This document shows, in pieces, positions 1-13,849 of a stretch of DNA of 64,000 nt. The stretch comes from Megalopta genalis (Eukaryota; Arthropoda; Insecta; Hymenoptera; Halictidae). The notes beneath the pieces are model-generated. The model saw nothing but the letters and a program-made list of their open reading frames with translations. It ran no database searches and had not been told where the DNA came from. Both the position numbers and the translations under genes were made by a program. The stretch is from positions 1 to 64,000 of the forward strand of contig NW_027476818.1 of NCBI RefSeq assembly GCF_051020955.1. Reading direction: 5' to 3'. Numbering within the stretch: position 1 is the stretch's first letter; each line of letters opens with the position of its first letter.

Positions 1-2154
1 ATATAAGAGATATAACTTCAATTGCAGACGAAACAAACGAGTTAGCTTCAAATCCATGCGAAACACATGAGTTAGCTTGAAATCAATGCGAAGTAGAAGG
101 CATAGCTTCAAATCGTTACGAAACACATGATTTAGCTGCAAATCAATGCGATGTAGAAGATTGAGCTTCAAATCCATGCGAAACAAATGATTTAGCTTCA
201 GATACTTGCGATATAAGTGATATAGCTTCAAATACAGACGCAACAAACGAGTTAGAAACAAGTCCATACATGACACATGATTTTTCTTCAAATACTTGCG
301 ATATAAGTGATATAGCTTCAAATGCAGACGAAGCAAACGAGGTAGCTTCAAATCTATGCGTTGTAGAAGGTTTAGCTTCGAAGCCATGCGAAACCAATGA
401 TTTTGCTTCAGATACATGCGATATAAGTGATATAGCTTCAAATGCAGACGAAACAAACGAGTCAGCTACGAATCCAAGAGAACCACACGATTTAGCTTCA
501 AATAAATGCGATTTAGAAGTTTTATCTTCAAATACATGCGAAACAAATGATTTAGCTTCAGATACTTGCGATATAAGTGATATAGCATCAAATGCAAGCG
601 AAACGAACGACTTGGCTTCAAATCCATGCTGAAGACATGATTTAGCTGCAAATGAATGTGATGTAAAAGGTTTAGCTTCAAATCCATGCGTCACAAATGA
701 TTTAGCTTCAAATCGATAGGAAGTAGAAGGCTTAGCTTCAAATCCATGCGAAACAAATGATTTAGGTTCAGATACTTGCGATATTAGTGATATAGCTTCA
801 AATGCAGGCGAAACGATCGAGTTAGCTTCAAATCCATGCGAAACACATGATTTAGCTTCAAATCAATTGCGATGTATAATATTTAGCTTCAAATCCATGC
901 GAAACAAATGATTTATCTTCAAACACTTGAGATATAAGTGATATAGCTTCAAATGCAGAAGAAACAAACGAGTTAGCTTCATATCCAAGTGAAACACATG
1001 ATCTAGCTTCAAACAATGCGAAGTAGAAGGCTTAGCTTCAAACCTATGCGAAACAAATGATTTAGATTCAAATCCATGCGAAACAAATGATTTAGGTTCA
1101 GATACTTGCGATATAAGTAATATAGCTTAAAATGCAGACGAAACTAACGAGTTAGTTTCAAATCCATGCGAAACAAATGATTTAACTTCAAATCAATGCG
1201 AAGTACAAGGCTTAGCTTCAAATCCATACGGAACAAAATAATTTAGCTTCAAATCAATGCGATTTAGAAGGCTTAGCTTCAAATCCATGTGAAAGAAATC
1301 ATTTAGGTTCATATACTTGCGATATGATTGATATTGCATCAAATGCAGACGAAACAAACGAGTTAGCTTCAAATCCATGCGAAATAAAAGATTGAGCTAC
1401 AAACACTTGGGACATAAGTGATATAGCTTCAAATGCAGACAAATCAAACGAGTTAGCTTGAAAATTCATGCGATACACATGATTTAGCTTTAAATCACTT
1501 CGAATTAGAATGCTTAGCTTCAAATCCATGCGAAACAAATGAATTAGGTTCAGATACTTGGGATATAAGTGATATAGCTTCAAGTGCAGGGGAAACAAAC
1601 GAGTTAGCTTCAAATCCATGCAAAACACATGATTAAGCTTCAACTCAATGCTATGTAGAAGGTTTAGCTCCTAATCCATGCGACACTAATGAATTAGCTT
1701 CAAACACTTGGGATATGAGTGTTATAGCATCAAATGCGGGCGAAACGAACGAGTTAGCTTCAAATCCAAGCAAATCACATGATTTAGTTTCAAATCAATG
1801 CGTTGTAGAAGGTTTAGCTTTAAATCCAAGCGAAACAAACGGTTAAGATTCAATCAATTGGGATATAAGTGATATAGCTTCAAATGCAGACGAATCAATC
1901 GAGTTGACTTCAAAATCCATGCGATACATATCATTTAAATTCAAATCTATACGAAGTAGAAGGCTTAGCTCCAAATTCATGCGAAACAAATGATTTAGGT
2001 TCAGATACTTGGGATATAAGTGATATAGCTTCAAATGCAGGGGAAACAGTCGAGTTAGCTTCAAATCCATGCGAAACATATTATTTAGCTTCAAATCAAT
2101 GTGATGCAGAAGGTTTAGCTTCAAATCCAAGCGAAACACATGATTTAGTTAAAA
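1..2154. repeat. P-family segment, copy P1 (left end outside window)
   Basis: Recurs at about 18,906-21,210 with offset 18,905 in its first part and 19,055 after about 1,400, because the later copy holds one more 150-bp pentamer near 20,311-20,470. Shorter relatives lie at about 8,226-9,564 and 11,790-13,495. Diagnostic variants shared by the family are GAAGATTGAGC near 155, TACATGACACATGATTTTTC near 267 and CATGCTGAAGACATG near 625. The segment is cut by the window start, so its true left end is not visible. Confidence 0.85.
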
Positions 2155-2155
2155 T

Positions 2156-3421
2156 TAATGCGCTGTAGAAGGTTTAGCTTCAAATCCATACGAAACAAAT
2201 GATTTAGCTTCAAACACTTGGGATATAAGTGAGATAGCTTTAAATGCAGACGAATCAAAGGAGTTAGCTTCAAAATCCATGCGATACATTTCATTTAGCT
2301 TCAAACCGATACGAAGTATAAGGCTTAGCTTCAAATCCATGCGAAACAAATGATTTAGCTTGAAATCGATACGAAGTAGAAGGCTTAGCTTCAAATCCAT
2401 GCGAAGCTAATGATTTAGATTCAGATACTTGAGATATAAATTACATAGCTTCAAATGAAGGCGAAACTAACGAGTTAGCTTCAAATCCATGCGAAACACA
2501 TGATTTAGCTGCAAATCCATGCTATGTATAATATTTAGCTTCAAATCCATGCGAAACGAATGATTTAGCTTCATACACTTGGGGTATGAGTGATATAGCT
2601 TCAAATGCAGACGAAACAAACGAGTTAGCTTCAAATCCAAGCAAATCACATGATTTAGCTTCAAATCAATACGATGTAGAAGGTTTAGCTTCAAATCCAT
2701 GCGAAACAAATGATTTATCTTCAAACACTTGGGATATAAGTGATATAGCTTCAAATGCAGGGGCAACAAACGAGTTAGCTACAAATCCATACAAAACACA
2801 TGATTAAGCTTTAAATCAATGCGATGTAGAAGGTTTAGCTTCAAATCCATGCGAAACAAATGATTTAGCTTCAAACACTTGGGATATAAGTGAGATAGCT
2901 TTAAATGCAGACGAATCAAAGGAGTTAGCTTCAAAATCCATGCGATACATTTCATTTAGCTTCAAACCGATACGAAGTATAAGGCTTAGCTTCAAATCCA
3001 TGCGAAACAAATGATTTAGCTTGAAATCGATACGAAGTAGAAGGCTTAGCTTCAAATCCATGCGAAGCTAATGATTTAGATTCAGATACTTGAGATATAA
3101 ATTATATAGCTTCAAATGAAGGCGAAACTAACGAGTTAGCTTCAAATCCATGCGAAACACATGATTTAGCTGCAAATCCATGCTATGTATAATATTTAGC
3201 TTCAAATCCATGCGAAACGAATGATTTAGCTTCATATACTTGGGGTATGAGTGATATAGCTTCAAATGCAGACGAAACAAACGAGTTAGCTTCAAATCCA
3301 AGCAAATCACATGATTTAGCTTCAAATCAATACGATGTAGAAGGTTTAGCTTCAAATCCATGCGAAACAAATGATTTATCTTCAAACACTTGAGATATAA
3401 GTGATATAGCTTCAAATGCAG
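2156..3421. repeat. Tandem duplication with 661-bp offset
   Basis: About 605 bp from 2,156 to 2,760 reappears at 2,817-3,421, with only isolated substitutions (for example ATTACATAG against ATTATATAG, and TTGGGATAT against TTGAGATAT). The offset of 661 is 22 units plus the extra base of one 31-bp unit (CAAAATCCATGCG at 2,271 and 2,932). The copies stop matching at GCAGGGGCAAC against GCAGACGAATC. Confidence 0.85.
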
Positions 3422-5719
3422 ACGAATCAAAAGAGTTAGCTTCATATCCAAGTGAAACACATGATCTAGCTTCAAACAATGCGAAGTAGAAGGCTTAGCT
3501 TCAAATCCATGCGAAACAAATGATTTAACTTCACATCCATGCGAAACAAATGATTCAGCTTCAAATCAATGCTATGTAGAAGGTTCAGCTTCAAATCCAT
3601 GCGACACAAATGAATTAGCTTCAAACACTTGGGCTATGAGTGATATAGCTTCAAACGCAGACGAAACAAACGAATTAGGTTCAAATTCATGCGAAACACA
3701 TGATTTAGCTTGAATTCAATGCGATGTAGAAGGATTAGCTTCAAATCCATGCGACACAAATGAATTAGCTACAAGCACTTGCGATATAAGTGATATAGCT
3801 TCAAATGCAGGAGAAACAAATCAGTTAGCTCCAAATACATACGAATCACTTCATTTAGCTGCAAATCAATGCGATGTAGAAGGTTTAGCTTCAAATACAT
3901 GCGAAACAAATGATTTAGCTTCAGATACTTGCTATATAAGTGATACAGCTTGAAATGCAGACGAAAGAATCGCGAAAGCTTCAAATCCATGCGAAACACA
4001 TGATTTAGCTGCAAATCAATGCGATGTAGAAGGGTTAGCTTCAAATCCAGGCGAAACAAATGATTCAGCATCAGATACTTGCGATATAAGTGATATAGCT
4101 TCAAATGCCGTCGAAACTAACGAGTTAGCATCAAATCCATGCAAATCACATGATTTAGCTTCAAATCAATGCGATGTAGAAGGTTTAGCTTCAACTCCAT
4201 GCGAAACAAATGATTTAGCTGCAAACACTTGGGATATAAGTGTTATAGCTTCAAATGCAGACGAATCAAACTAGCTAGCTTCAAAATCCATGCGATACAT
4301 ATCATTTAACTTCGAATCTATACGAAGTAGAAGGATTAGCTTCAAATTCATGCGAAACAAATGATTTAGCTTGAAATCGATACGAAGTAGAAGGCTTAGC
4401 TTCAAATCCATGCGAAGCTAATGATTTAGATTCAGATACTTGAGATATAAATTATATAGCTTCAAATGAAGGCGAAACTAACGAGTTAGCTTCAAATCCA
4501 TGCGAAACACATGATTTAGCTGCAAATCCATGCTATGTATAATATTTAGCTTCAAATCCATGCGAAACGAATGATTTAGCTTCATATACTTGGGGTATGA
4601 GTGATATAGCTTCAAATGCAGACGAAACAAACGAGTTAGCTTCAAATCCAAGCAAATCACATGATTTAGCTTCAAATCAATACGATGTAGAAGGTTTAGC
4701 TTCAAATCCATGCGAAACAAATGATTTATCTTCAAACACTTGAGATATAAGTGATATAGCTTCAAATGCAGACGAATCAAAAGAGTTAGCTTCATATCCA
4801 AGTGAAACACATGATCTAGCTTCAAACAATGCGAAGTAGAAGGCTTAGCTTCAAATCCATGCGAAACAAATGATTTAACTTCACATCCATGCGAAACAAA
4901 TGATTCAGCTTCAAATCAATGCTATGTAGAAGGTTCAGCTTCAAATCCATGCGACACAAATGAATTAGCTTCAAACACTTGGGCTATGAGTGATATAGCT
5001 TCAAACGCAGACGAAACAAACGAATTAGGTTCAAATTCATGCGAAACACATGATTTAGCTTGAATTCAATGCGATGTAGAAGGATTAGCTTCAAATCCAT
5101 GCGACACAAATGAATTAGCTACAAGCACTTGCGATATAAGTGATATAGCTTCAAATGCAGGAGAAACAAATCAGTTAGCTCCAAATACATACGAATCACT
5201 TCATTTAGCTGCAAATCAATGCGATGTAGAAGGTTTAGCTTCAAATACATGCGAAACAAATGATTTAGCTTCAGATACTTGCTATATAAGTGATACAGCT
5301 TGAAATGCAGACGAAAGAATCGCGAAAGCTTCAAATCCATGCGAAACACATGATTTAGCTGCAAATCAATGCGATGTAGAAGGGTTAGCTTCAAATCCAG
5401 GCGAAACAAATGATTCAGCATCAGATACTTGCGATATAAGTGATATAGCTTCAAATGCCGTCGAAACTAACGAGTTAGCATCAAATCCATGCAAATCACA
5501 TGATTTAGCTTCAAATCAATGCGATGTAGAAGGTTTAGCTTCAACTCCATGCGAAACAAATGATTTAGCTGCAAACACTTGGGATATAAGTGTTATAGCT
5601 TCAAATGCAGACGAATCAAACTAGCTAGCTTCAAAATCCATGCGATACATATCATTTAACTTCGAATCTATACGAAGTAGAAGGATTAGCTTCAAATTCA
5701 TGCGAAACAAATGATTTAG
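3001..5719. repeat. Exact 1,350-bp tandem duplication (nine pentamers)
   Basis: Positions 3,001-4,350 and 4,351-5,700 read as the same sequence, and the match runs about 19 bases into a third copy before diverging at TTTAGCTTGAAATCG against TTTAGATTCAGATAC. I found no mismatch on reading the lines side by side. The period is exactly nine 150-bp pentamers. Within each copy one 29-bp unit (TTCAAACAATGCG) and one 31-bp unit (TTCAAAATCCATG) cancel, which keeps the length at a whole number of units. Confidence 0.92.
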
Positions 5720-6087
5720 ATTCAGATACTTGCGATATAAGTGATATAGCTTCAAAAGCAGGGGAAACAAACGAGTTAGCATCAAATCCATGCAAAACAC
5801 ATGATTTAGCATCAAATCAATGCGATGCAGAAGGTTTAGCTTCAAATCCATGCGAAACAAATGATTTAGCTTCAAACACTTGAGATATAAGTGACATAGC
5901 TTCAAATGAAGACGAATCAAACGAGGTAGCTTCAAATCCATGCGAAACACATGATTTAACTGCAAATCAATGCGATGTAGAAGGATTAGCTTCAAATTCA
6001 TGCGAAACAAATGATTCAGCTTCAGATACTTGCGATATATGTGATATAGCTACAACTGCAGACGAAACAACCGAGTTAGCTTCAAAT

Positions 6088-9000
6088 CTATGCTATGTTG
6101 AAGGTTTAGCTTCTAATCCATACGAAACAAATGATTTAGCTTCAGATACTAGCGATAGAAGTGATATAGCTTCATATGCAGATGAAACAAACGAGTTAAC
6201 TTCATATCCAAGCGAAACACATGTTTTAGCTTTAATCAGTGCGATGTAGATTGTTTAGCTTCAAATCCATGCGAAATAAATTGTTTAGCTACAAATACTT
6301 GTGATATACGTTATTTAGATTCAACTGCATGCGCAACAAACGAATTAGCTTCAAATCCATGTGAAACCCATGATTTAGCTGCAAATCAATGGGATGTAGA
6401 ATGTTTAGCTTCAAATCCAAGCGGAACACGTGATTTAGCTTCAAATCAATGCGATGTAGAGGGTTTAGCTTGAAATCCATGCGAGACAAATTATTGAGCT
6501 TCAAACACTTGCGATATAAGTGATATAGCTTCCAATGCAGACGAAACAAACGAGCTAGCTTCAAATACAAGGGAAACACATGATTTAGCCGGAAATAAAT
6601 GCGATGTAGAAGTTTTAGCTTCAAATCCATGCGAAACAAATGATTCAGCTTCAAACAATTGGGATATAAGTGATATAGCTTCCAATGCAGACGAATCAAA
6701 CGAGTTAGCTTCAAAATCCATGCGATACATATCATTTAACTTCAAATCTATACGAAGTAGAAGGCTTAGCTCCAAATTCATGCGAAACAAATGATTTAGA
6801 TTCAGATACTTGAGATATAAATTATATAGCTTCAAATGAAGGCGAAACTAACGAGTTAGCTTCAAATCCATGCGAAACACATGATTTAGCTGCAAATCCA
6901 TGCTATGTATAATATTTAGCTTCAAATCCATGCGAAACGAATGATTTAGCTTCATACACTTGGGGTAAGAGTGATATAGCTTCAAATGCAGACGAAACAA
7001 ACGAGTTAGCTTCAAATCCAAGCAAATCACATGATTTAGCTTCAAATCAATACGATGTAGAAGGTTTAGCTTCAAATCCATGCGAAACAAATGATTTATC
7101 TTCAAACACTTGAGATATAAGTGATATAGCTTCAAATGCAGACGAAACAAACGAGTTAGCTTCAAATCCAAGCAAATCACATGATTTAGCTTCAAATCAA
7201 TACGATGTAGGAGGTTTAGCTTCAAATCCATGCGACACAAATGAATGAGCTTCAAACACTTGGGCTATGAGTGATATAGCTTCAAACGCAGACGAAACAA
7301 ACGAATTAGGTTCAAATACATGCGAAACACATGATTTAGCTTGAAATCAATGCGATGTAGAAGGATTAGCTTCAAATCCATGCGACACAAATGAATTAGC
7401 TTCAAACACTTGGGCTATGAGTGATATAGCTTCAAACGCAGACGAAACAAACGAGTTAGCTTCAAATTCATGCGAATCACATGATTTGGATTCAAATCAA
7501 TGCGAGTTAGAAGGTTTAGCTTCAAATCCAAGCGATACAAAACATCGAGATTCAGATAATGGCGATATAAGTGATATAGCTTCAAATGCAGACGAAACAA
7601 ACATGATAGCTTCATATCCAAGTGAAACAAATGATTTAGCTTTAAACCATTGCGATGTAGAAGGTTTAGCTTCAAATCCATCCGAAACAAATGATTGAGC
7701 TTCACACACTTCGGATATAAGTGATATAGCTTCAAATGCAGACGAAACAAACGAGTTAGCCTCAAATCCATTCGAAACAAATGATTTAGCTGCAAATCAG
7801 TGCGATGTAGAAGGTTTAGCTTCAAATCCATACGAAACTAATGATTTAGCTTCATATACTTGCGATATAAGTGACATAGCTTCAAGCGCAGACGAAACAA
7901 ACGAGTTAGCTTCAAATCCAAGCGTATCACATGATTTAGCTTCAAATCAATGCGATGTAGAAGGTTTAGATTCAAATCCAAGCGAAACACATGATTTAGC
8001 TTCAAATCATTGCGATGTAGAAGGTTTAGCTTCAAATCCAAGCGAAACAAATGATTTAGCTTCAAACACTTGGGATATAAGTGATGTAGCTTCAAATGCA
8101 GACGAATCAAACGAGTTAGCTTCAAAATCCATGCTATACATATCATTTAGCTTCAAATCGATACGCAGTAGAAGGATTAGCTTCAAATCCATGCGAAACA
8201 AATGATTTAGCTTCAAACACTTGGGATATAAGAGATATAACTTCAATTGCAGACGAAACAAACGAGTTAGCTTCAAATCCATGCGAAACACATGAGTTAG
8301 CTTGAAATCAATGCGAAGTAGAAGGCATAGCTTCAAATCCTTACGAAACACATGATTTAGCTGCAAATCAATGCGATGTAGAAGATTGAGCTTCAAATCC
8401 ATGCGAAACAAATGATTTAGCTTCAGATACTTGCGATATAAGTGATATAGCTTCAAATACAGACGCAACAAACGAGTTAGAATCAAGTCCATACATGACA
8501 CATGATTTTTCTTCAAATCCTTGCGATATAAGTGATATAGCTTCAAATGCAGACGAAGCAAACGAGGTAGCTTCAAATCTATGCGTTGTAGAAGGTTTAG
8601 CTTCGAAGCCATGCGAAACCAATGATTTTGCTTCAGATACATGCGATATAAGTGATATAGCATCAAATGCAAGCGAAACGAACGACTTGGCTTCAAATCC
8701 ATGCTGAAGACATGATTTAGCTGCAAATGAATGTGATGTAAAAGGTTTAGCTTCAATGCGTCACAAATGATTTAGCTTCAAATCGATAGGAAGTAGAAGG
8801 CTTAGCTTCAAATCCATGCGAAACAAATGATTTAGGTTCAGATACTTGCGATATTAGTGATATAGCTTCAAATGCAGAAGAAACAAACGAGTTAGCTTCA
8901 TATCCAAGTGAAACACATTATCTAGCTTCAAACAATGCGAAGTAGAAGGCTTAGCTTCAAACCTATGCGAAACAAATGATTTAGATTCAAATCCATGCGA

Positions 9001-9564
9001 AACAAATGATTTAGGTTCAGATACTTGCGATATAAGTAATATAGCTTAAAATGCAGACGAAACTAACGAGTTAGTTTCAAATCCATGCGAAACAAATGAT
9101 TTAACTTCAAATCAATGCGAAGTACAAGGCTTAGCTTCAAATCCATACGGAACAAAATAATTTAGCTTCAAATCAATGCGATTTAGAAGGCTTAGCTTCA
9201 AATCCATGTGAAAGAAATCATTTAGGTTCATATACTTGCGATATGATTGATATTGCATCAAATGCAGACGAAACAAACGAGTTAGCTTCAAATCCATGCG
9301 AAATAAAAGATTGAGCTTCAAACACTTGGGACATAAGTGATATAGCTTCAAATGCAGACAAATCAAACGAGTTAGCTTGAAAATTCATGCGATACACATG
9401 ATTTAGCTTTAAATCACTTCGAAGTAGAATGCTTAGCTTCAAATCCATGCGAAACAAATGATTTAGGTTCAGATACTTGGGATATAAGTGATATAGCTTC
9501 AAGTGCAGGGGAAACAAACGAGTTAGCTTCAAATCCATGCAAAACACATGATTTAGTTTCAAAT
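6088..9564. repeat. 3.5-kb tandem duplication, copy A
   Basis: About 3,477 bp followed directly by copy B (9,565-13,135). The offset is 3,477 at the left, 3,566 after an 89-bp difference near 7,250/10,700, and 3,571 after a 5-bp deletion private to this copy at about 8,750 (GCTTCAATGCGTCAC, where copy B has GCTTCAAATCCATGCGTCAC). The left edge is marked by CTATGCTATGTTGAAGG. The segment includes P-family copy P2 (about 8,226-9,564). Confidence 0.85.
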
Positions 9565-12500
9565 CTATGCTATGTAGAAGGTTTAGCTTCTAATCCATAC
9601 GAAACAAATGATTTAGCTTCAGATACTAGCGATAGAAGTGATATAGCTTCATATGCAGATGAAACAAACGAGTTAACTTCATATCCAAGCGAAACACATG
9701 TTTTAGCTTTAATCAGTGCGATGTAGATTGTTTAGCTTCAAATCCATGCGAAATAAATTGTTTAGCTACAAATACTTGTGATATACGTTATTTAGATTCA
9801 ACTGCATGCGCAACAAACGAATTAGCTTCAAATCCATGTGAAACCCATGATTTAGCTGCAAATCAATGGGATGTAGAATGTTTAGCTTCAAATCCAAGCG
9901 GGACACGTGATTTAGCTTCAAATCAATGCGATGTAGAGGGTTTAGCTTGAAATCCATGCGAGACAAATTATTGAGCTTCAAACACTTGCGATATAAGTGA
10001 TATAGCTTCCAATGCAGACGAAACAAACGAGCTAGCTTCAAATACAAGGGAAACACATGATTTAGCCGGAAATAAATGCGATGTAGAAGTTTTAGCTTCA
10101 AATCCATGCGAAACAAATGATTCAGCTTCAAACAATTGGGATATAAGTGATATAGCTTCCAATGCAGACGAATCAAACGAGTTAGCTTCAAAATCCATGC
10201 GATACATATCATTTAACTTCAAATCTATACGAAGTAGAAGGCTTAGCTCCAAATTCATGCGAAACAAATGATTTAGATTCAGATACTTGAGATATAAATT
10301 ATATAGCTTCAAATGAAGGCGAAACTAACGAGTTAGCTTCAAATCCATGCGAAACACATGATTTAGCTGCAAATCCATGCTATGTATAATATTTAGCTTC
10401 AAATCCATGCGAAACGAATGATTTAGCTTCATACACTTGGGGTAAGAGTGATATAGCTTCAAATGCAGACGTAACAAACGAGTTAGCTTCAAATCCAAGC
10501 AAATCACATGATTTAGCTTCAAATCAATACGATGTAGAAGGTTTAGCTTCAAATCCATGCGAAACAAATGATTTATCTTCAAACACTTGAGATATAAGTG
10601 ATATAGCTTCAAATGCAGACGAATCAAAAGAGTTAGCTTCATATCCAAGTGAAACACATGATCTAGCTTCAAACAATGCGAAGTAGAAGGCTTAGCTTCA
10701 AATCCATGTGAAACAAATGATTTAACTTCACATCCATGCGAAACAAATGATTCAGCTTCAAATCAATGCTATGTAGAAGGTTTAGCTTCCAATCCATGCG
10801 ACACAAATGAATGAGCTTCAAACACTTGGGCTATGAGTGATATAGCTTCAAACGCAGACGAAACAAACGAATTAGGTTCAAATTCATGCGAAACACATGA
10901 TTTAGCTTGAAATCAATGCGATGTAGAAGGATTAGCTTCAAATCCATGCGACACAAATGAATTAGCTTCAAACACTTGGGCTATGAGTGATATAGCTTCA
11001 AACGCAGACGAAACAAACGAGTTAGCTTCAAATTCATGCGAATCACATGATTTGGATTCAAATCAATGCGAGTTAGAAGGTTTAGCTTCAAATCCAAGCG
11101 ATACAAAACATCGAGATTCAGATAATGGCGATATAAGTGATATAGCTTCAAATGCAGACGAAACAAACATGATAGCTTCATATCCAAGTGAAACAAATGA
11201 TTTAGCTTTAAACCATTGCGATGTAGAAGGTTTAGCTTCAAATCCATCCGAAACAAATGATTGAGCTTCACACACTTCGGATATAAGTGATATAGCTTCA
11301 AATGCAGACGAAACAAACGAGTTAGCCTCAAATCCATTCGAAACAAATGATTTAGCTGCAAATCAGTGCGATGTAGAAGGTTTAGCTTCAAATCCATACG
11401 AAACCAATGATTTAGCTTCATATACTTGCGATATAAGTGACATAGCTTCAAGCGCAGACGAAACAAACGAGTTAGCTTCAAATCCAAGCGTATCACATGA
11501 TTTAGCTTCAAATCAATGCGATGTAGAAGGTTTAGATTCAAATCCAAGCGAAACACATGATTTAGCTTCAAATCATTGCGATGTAGAAGGTTTAGCTTCA
11601 AATCCAAGCGAAACAAATGATTTAGCTTCAAACACTTGGGATATAAGTGATGTAGCTTCAAATGCAGACGAATCAAACGAGTTAGCTTCAAAATCCATGC
11701 TATACATATCATTTAGCTTCAAATCGATACGCAGTAGAAGGATTAGCTTCAAATCCATGCGAAACAAATGATTTAGCATCAAACACTTGGGATATAAGAG
11801 ATATAACTTCAATTGCAGACGAAACAAACGAGTTAGCTTCAAATCCATGCGAAACACATGAGTTAGCTTGAAATCAATGCGAAGTAGAAGGCATAGCTTC
11901 AAATCCTTACGAAACACATGATTTAGCTGCAAATCAATGCGATGTAGAAGATTGAGCTTCAAATCCATGCGAAACAAATGATTTAGCTTCAGATACTTGC
12001 GATATAAGTGATATAGCTTCAAATACAGACGCAACAAACGAGTTAGAATCAAGTCCATACATGACACATGATTTTTCTTCAAATCCTTGCGATATAAGTG
12101 ATATAGCTTCAAATGCAGACGAAGCAAACGAGGTAGCTTCAAATCTATGCGTTGTAGAAGGTTTAGCTTCGGAGCCATGCGAAACCAATGATTTTGCTTC
12201 AGATACATGCGATATAAGTGATATAGCATCAAATGCAAGCGAAACGAACGACTTGGCTTCAAATCCATGCTGAAGACATGATTTAGCTGCAAATGAATGT
12301 GATGTAAAAGGTTTAGCTTCAAATCCATGCGTCACAAATGATTTAGCTTCAAATCGATAGGAAGTAGAAGGCTTAGCTTCAAATCCATGAGAAACAAATG
12401 ATTTAGGTTCAGATACTTGCGATATTAGTGATATAGCTTCAAATGCAGAAGAAACAAACGAGTTAGCTTCATAGCCAAGTGAAACACATTATCTAGCTTC

Positions 12501-13135
12501 AAACAATGCGAAGTAGAAGGCTTAGCTTCAAACCTATGCGAAACAAATGATTTAGATTCAAATCCATGCGAAACAAATGATTTAGGTTCAGATACTTGCG
12601 ATATAAGTAATATAGCTTAAAATGCAGACGAAACTAACGAGTTAGTTTCAAATCCATGCGAAACAAATGATTTAACTTCAAATCAATGCGAAGTACAAGG
12701 CTTAGCTTCAAATCCATACGGAACAAAATAATTTAGCTTCAAATCAATGCGATTTAGAAGGCTTAGCTTCAAATCCATGTGAAAGAAATCATTTAGGTTC
12801 ATATACTTGCGATATGATTGATATTGCATCAAATGCAGACGAAACAAACGAGTTAGCTTCAAATCCATGCGAAATAAAAGATTGAGCTTCAAACACTTGG
12901 GACATAAGTGATATAGCTTCAAATGCAGACAAATCAAACGAGTTAGCTTGAAAATTCATGCGATACACATGATTTAGCTTTAAATCACTTCGAAGTAGAA
13001 TGCTTAGCTTCAAATCCATGCGAAACAAATGATTTAGGTTCAGATACTTGGGATATAAGTGATATAGCTTCAAGTGCAGGGGAAACAAACGAGTTAGCTT
13101 CAAATCCATGCAAAACACATGATTTAGTTTCAAAT
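9565..13135. repeat. 3.5-kb tandem duplication, copy B
   Basis: Second copy of 6,088-9,564; the match ends at CAAATCAATGCGTTGTAG against CAAATCTATGCTATGTAG. Both copies lack two pentamers that P1 and the segment at 17,384-21,330 carry, so A and B are sister copies made after those losses. Isolated substitutions separate them, for example TTCGGAGCC here against TTCGAAGCC in copy A. Confidence 0.85.
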
Positions 13136-13849
13136 CAATGCGTTGTAGAAGGTTTAGCTTCAAATCCAAGCGAAACAAACGATTTAGCTTCAATCAATTG
13201 GGATATAAGTGATATAGCTTCAAATGCAGACGAATCAATCGAGTTGACTTCAAAATCCATGCGATACATATCATTTAAATTCAAATCTATACGAAGTAGA
13301 AGGCTTAGCTCCAAATTCATGCGAAACAAATGATTTAGGTTCAGATACTTGGGATATAAGTGATATAGCTTCAAATGCAGGGGAAACAGTCGAGTTAGCT
13401 TCAAATCCATGCGAAACATATTATTTAGCTTCAAATCAATGTGATGCAGAAGGTTTAGCTTCAAATCCAAGCGAAACACATGATTTAGTTAAAATTAATG
13501 CGCTGTAGAAGGTTTAGCTTCAAATCCATACGAAACAAATGATTTAGCATCAAACACTTGGGATATAAGTGATATAGCTTCAAATGCAGGGGCAACAAAC
13601 GAGTTAGCTACAAATCCATACAAAACACATGATTAAGCTTTAAATCAATGCGATGTAGAAGGTTTAGCTTCAAATCCAAGCGAAACAAATGATTCAGCTT
13701 CAAACAATTGGGATATAAGTGATATAGCTTTAAATGCAGAGGAATCAAACGAGTTAGCTTCAAATCCATGCGAGACACATGATTTAGCTGCAAATCAATG
13801 CGCTGTAGATGGTTTAGCTTCAAATCCATGCGAAACAAATGATTTAGCT

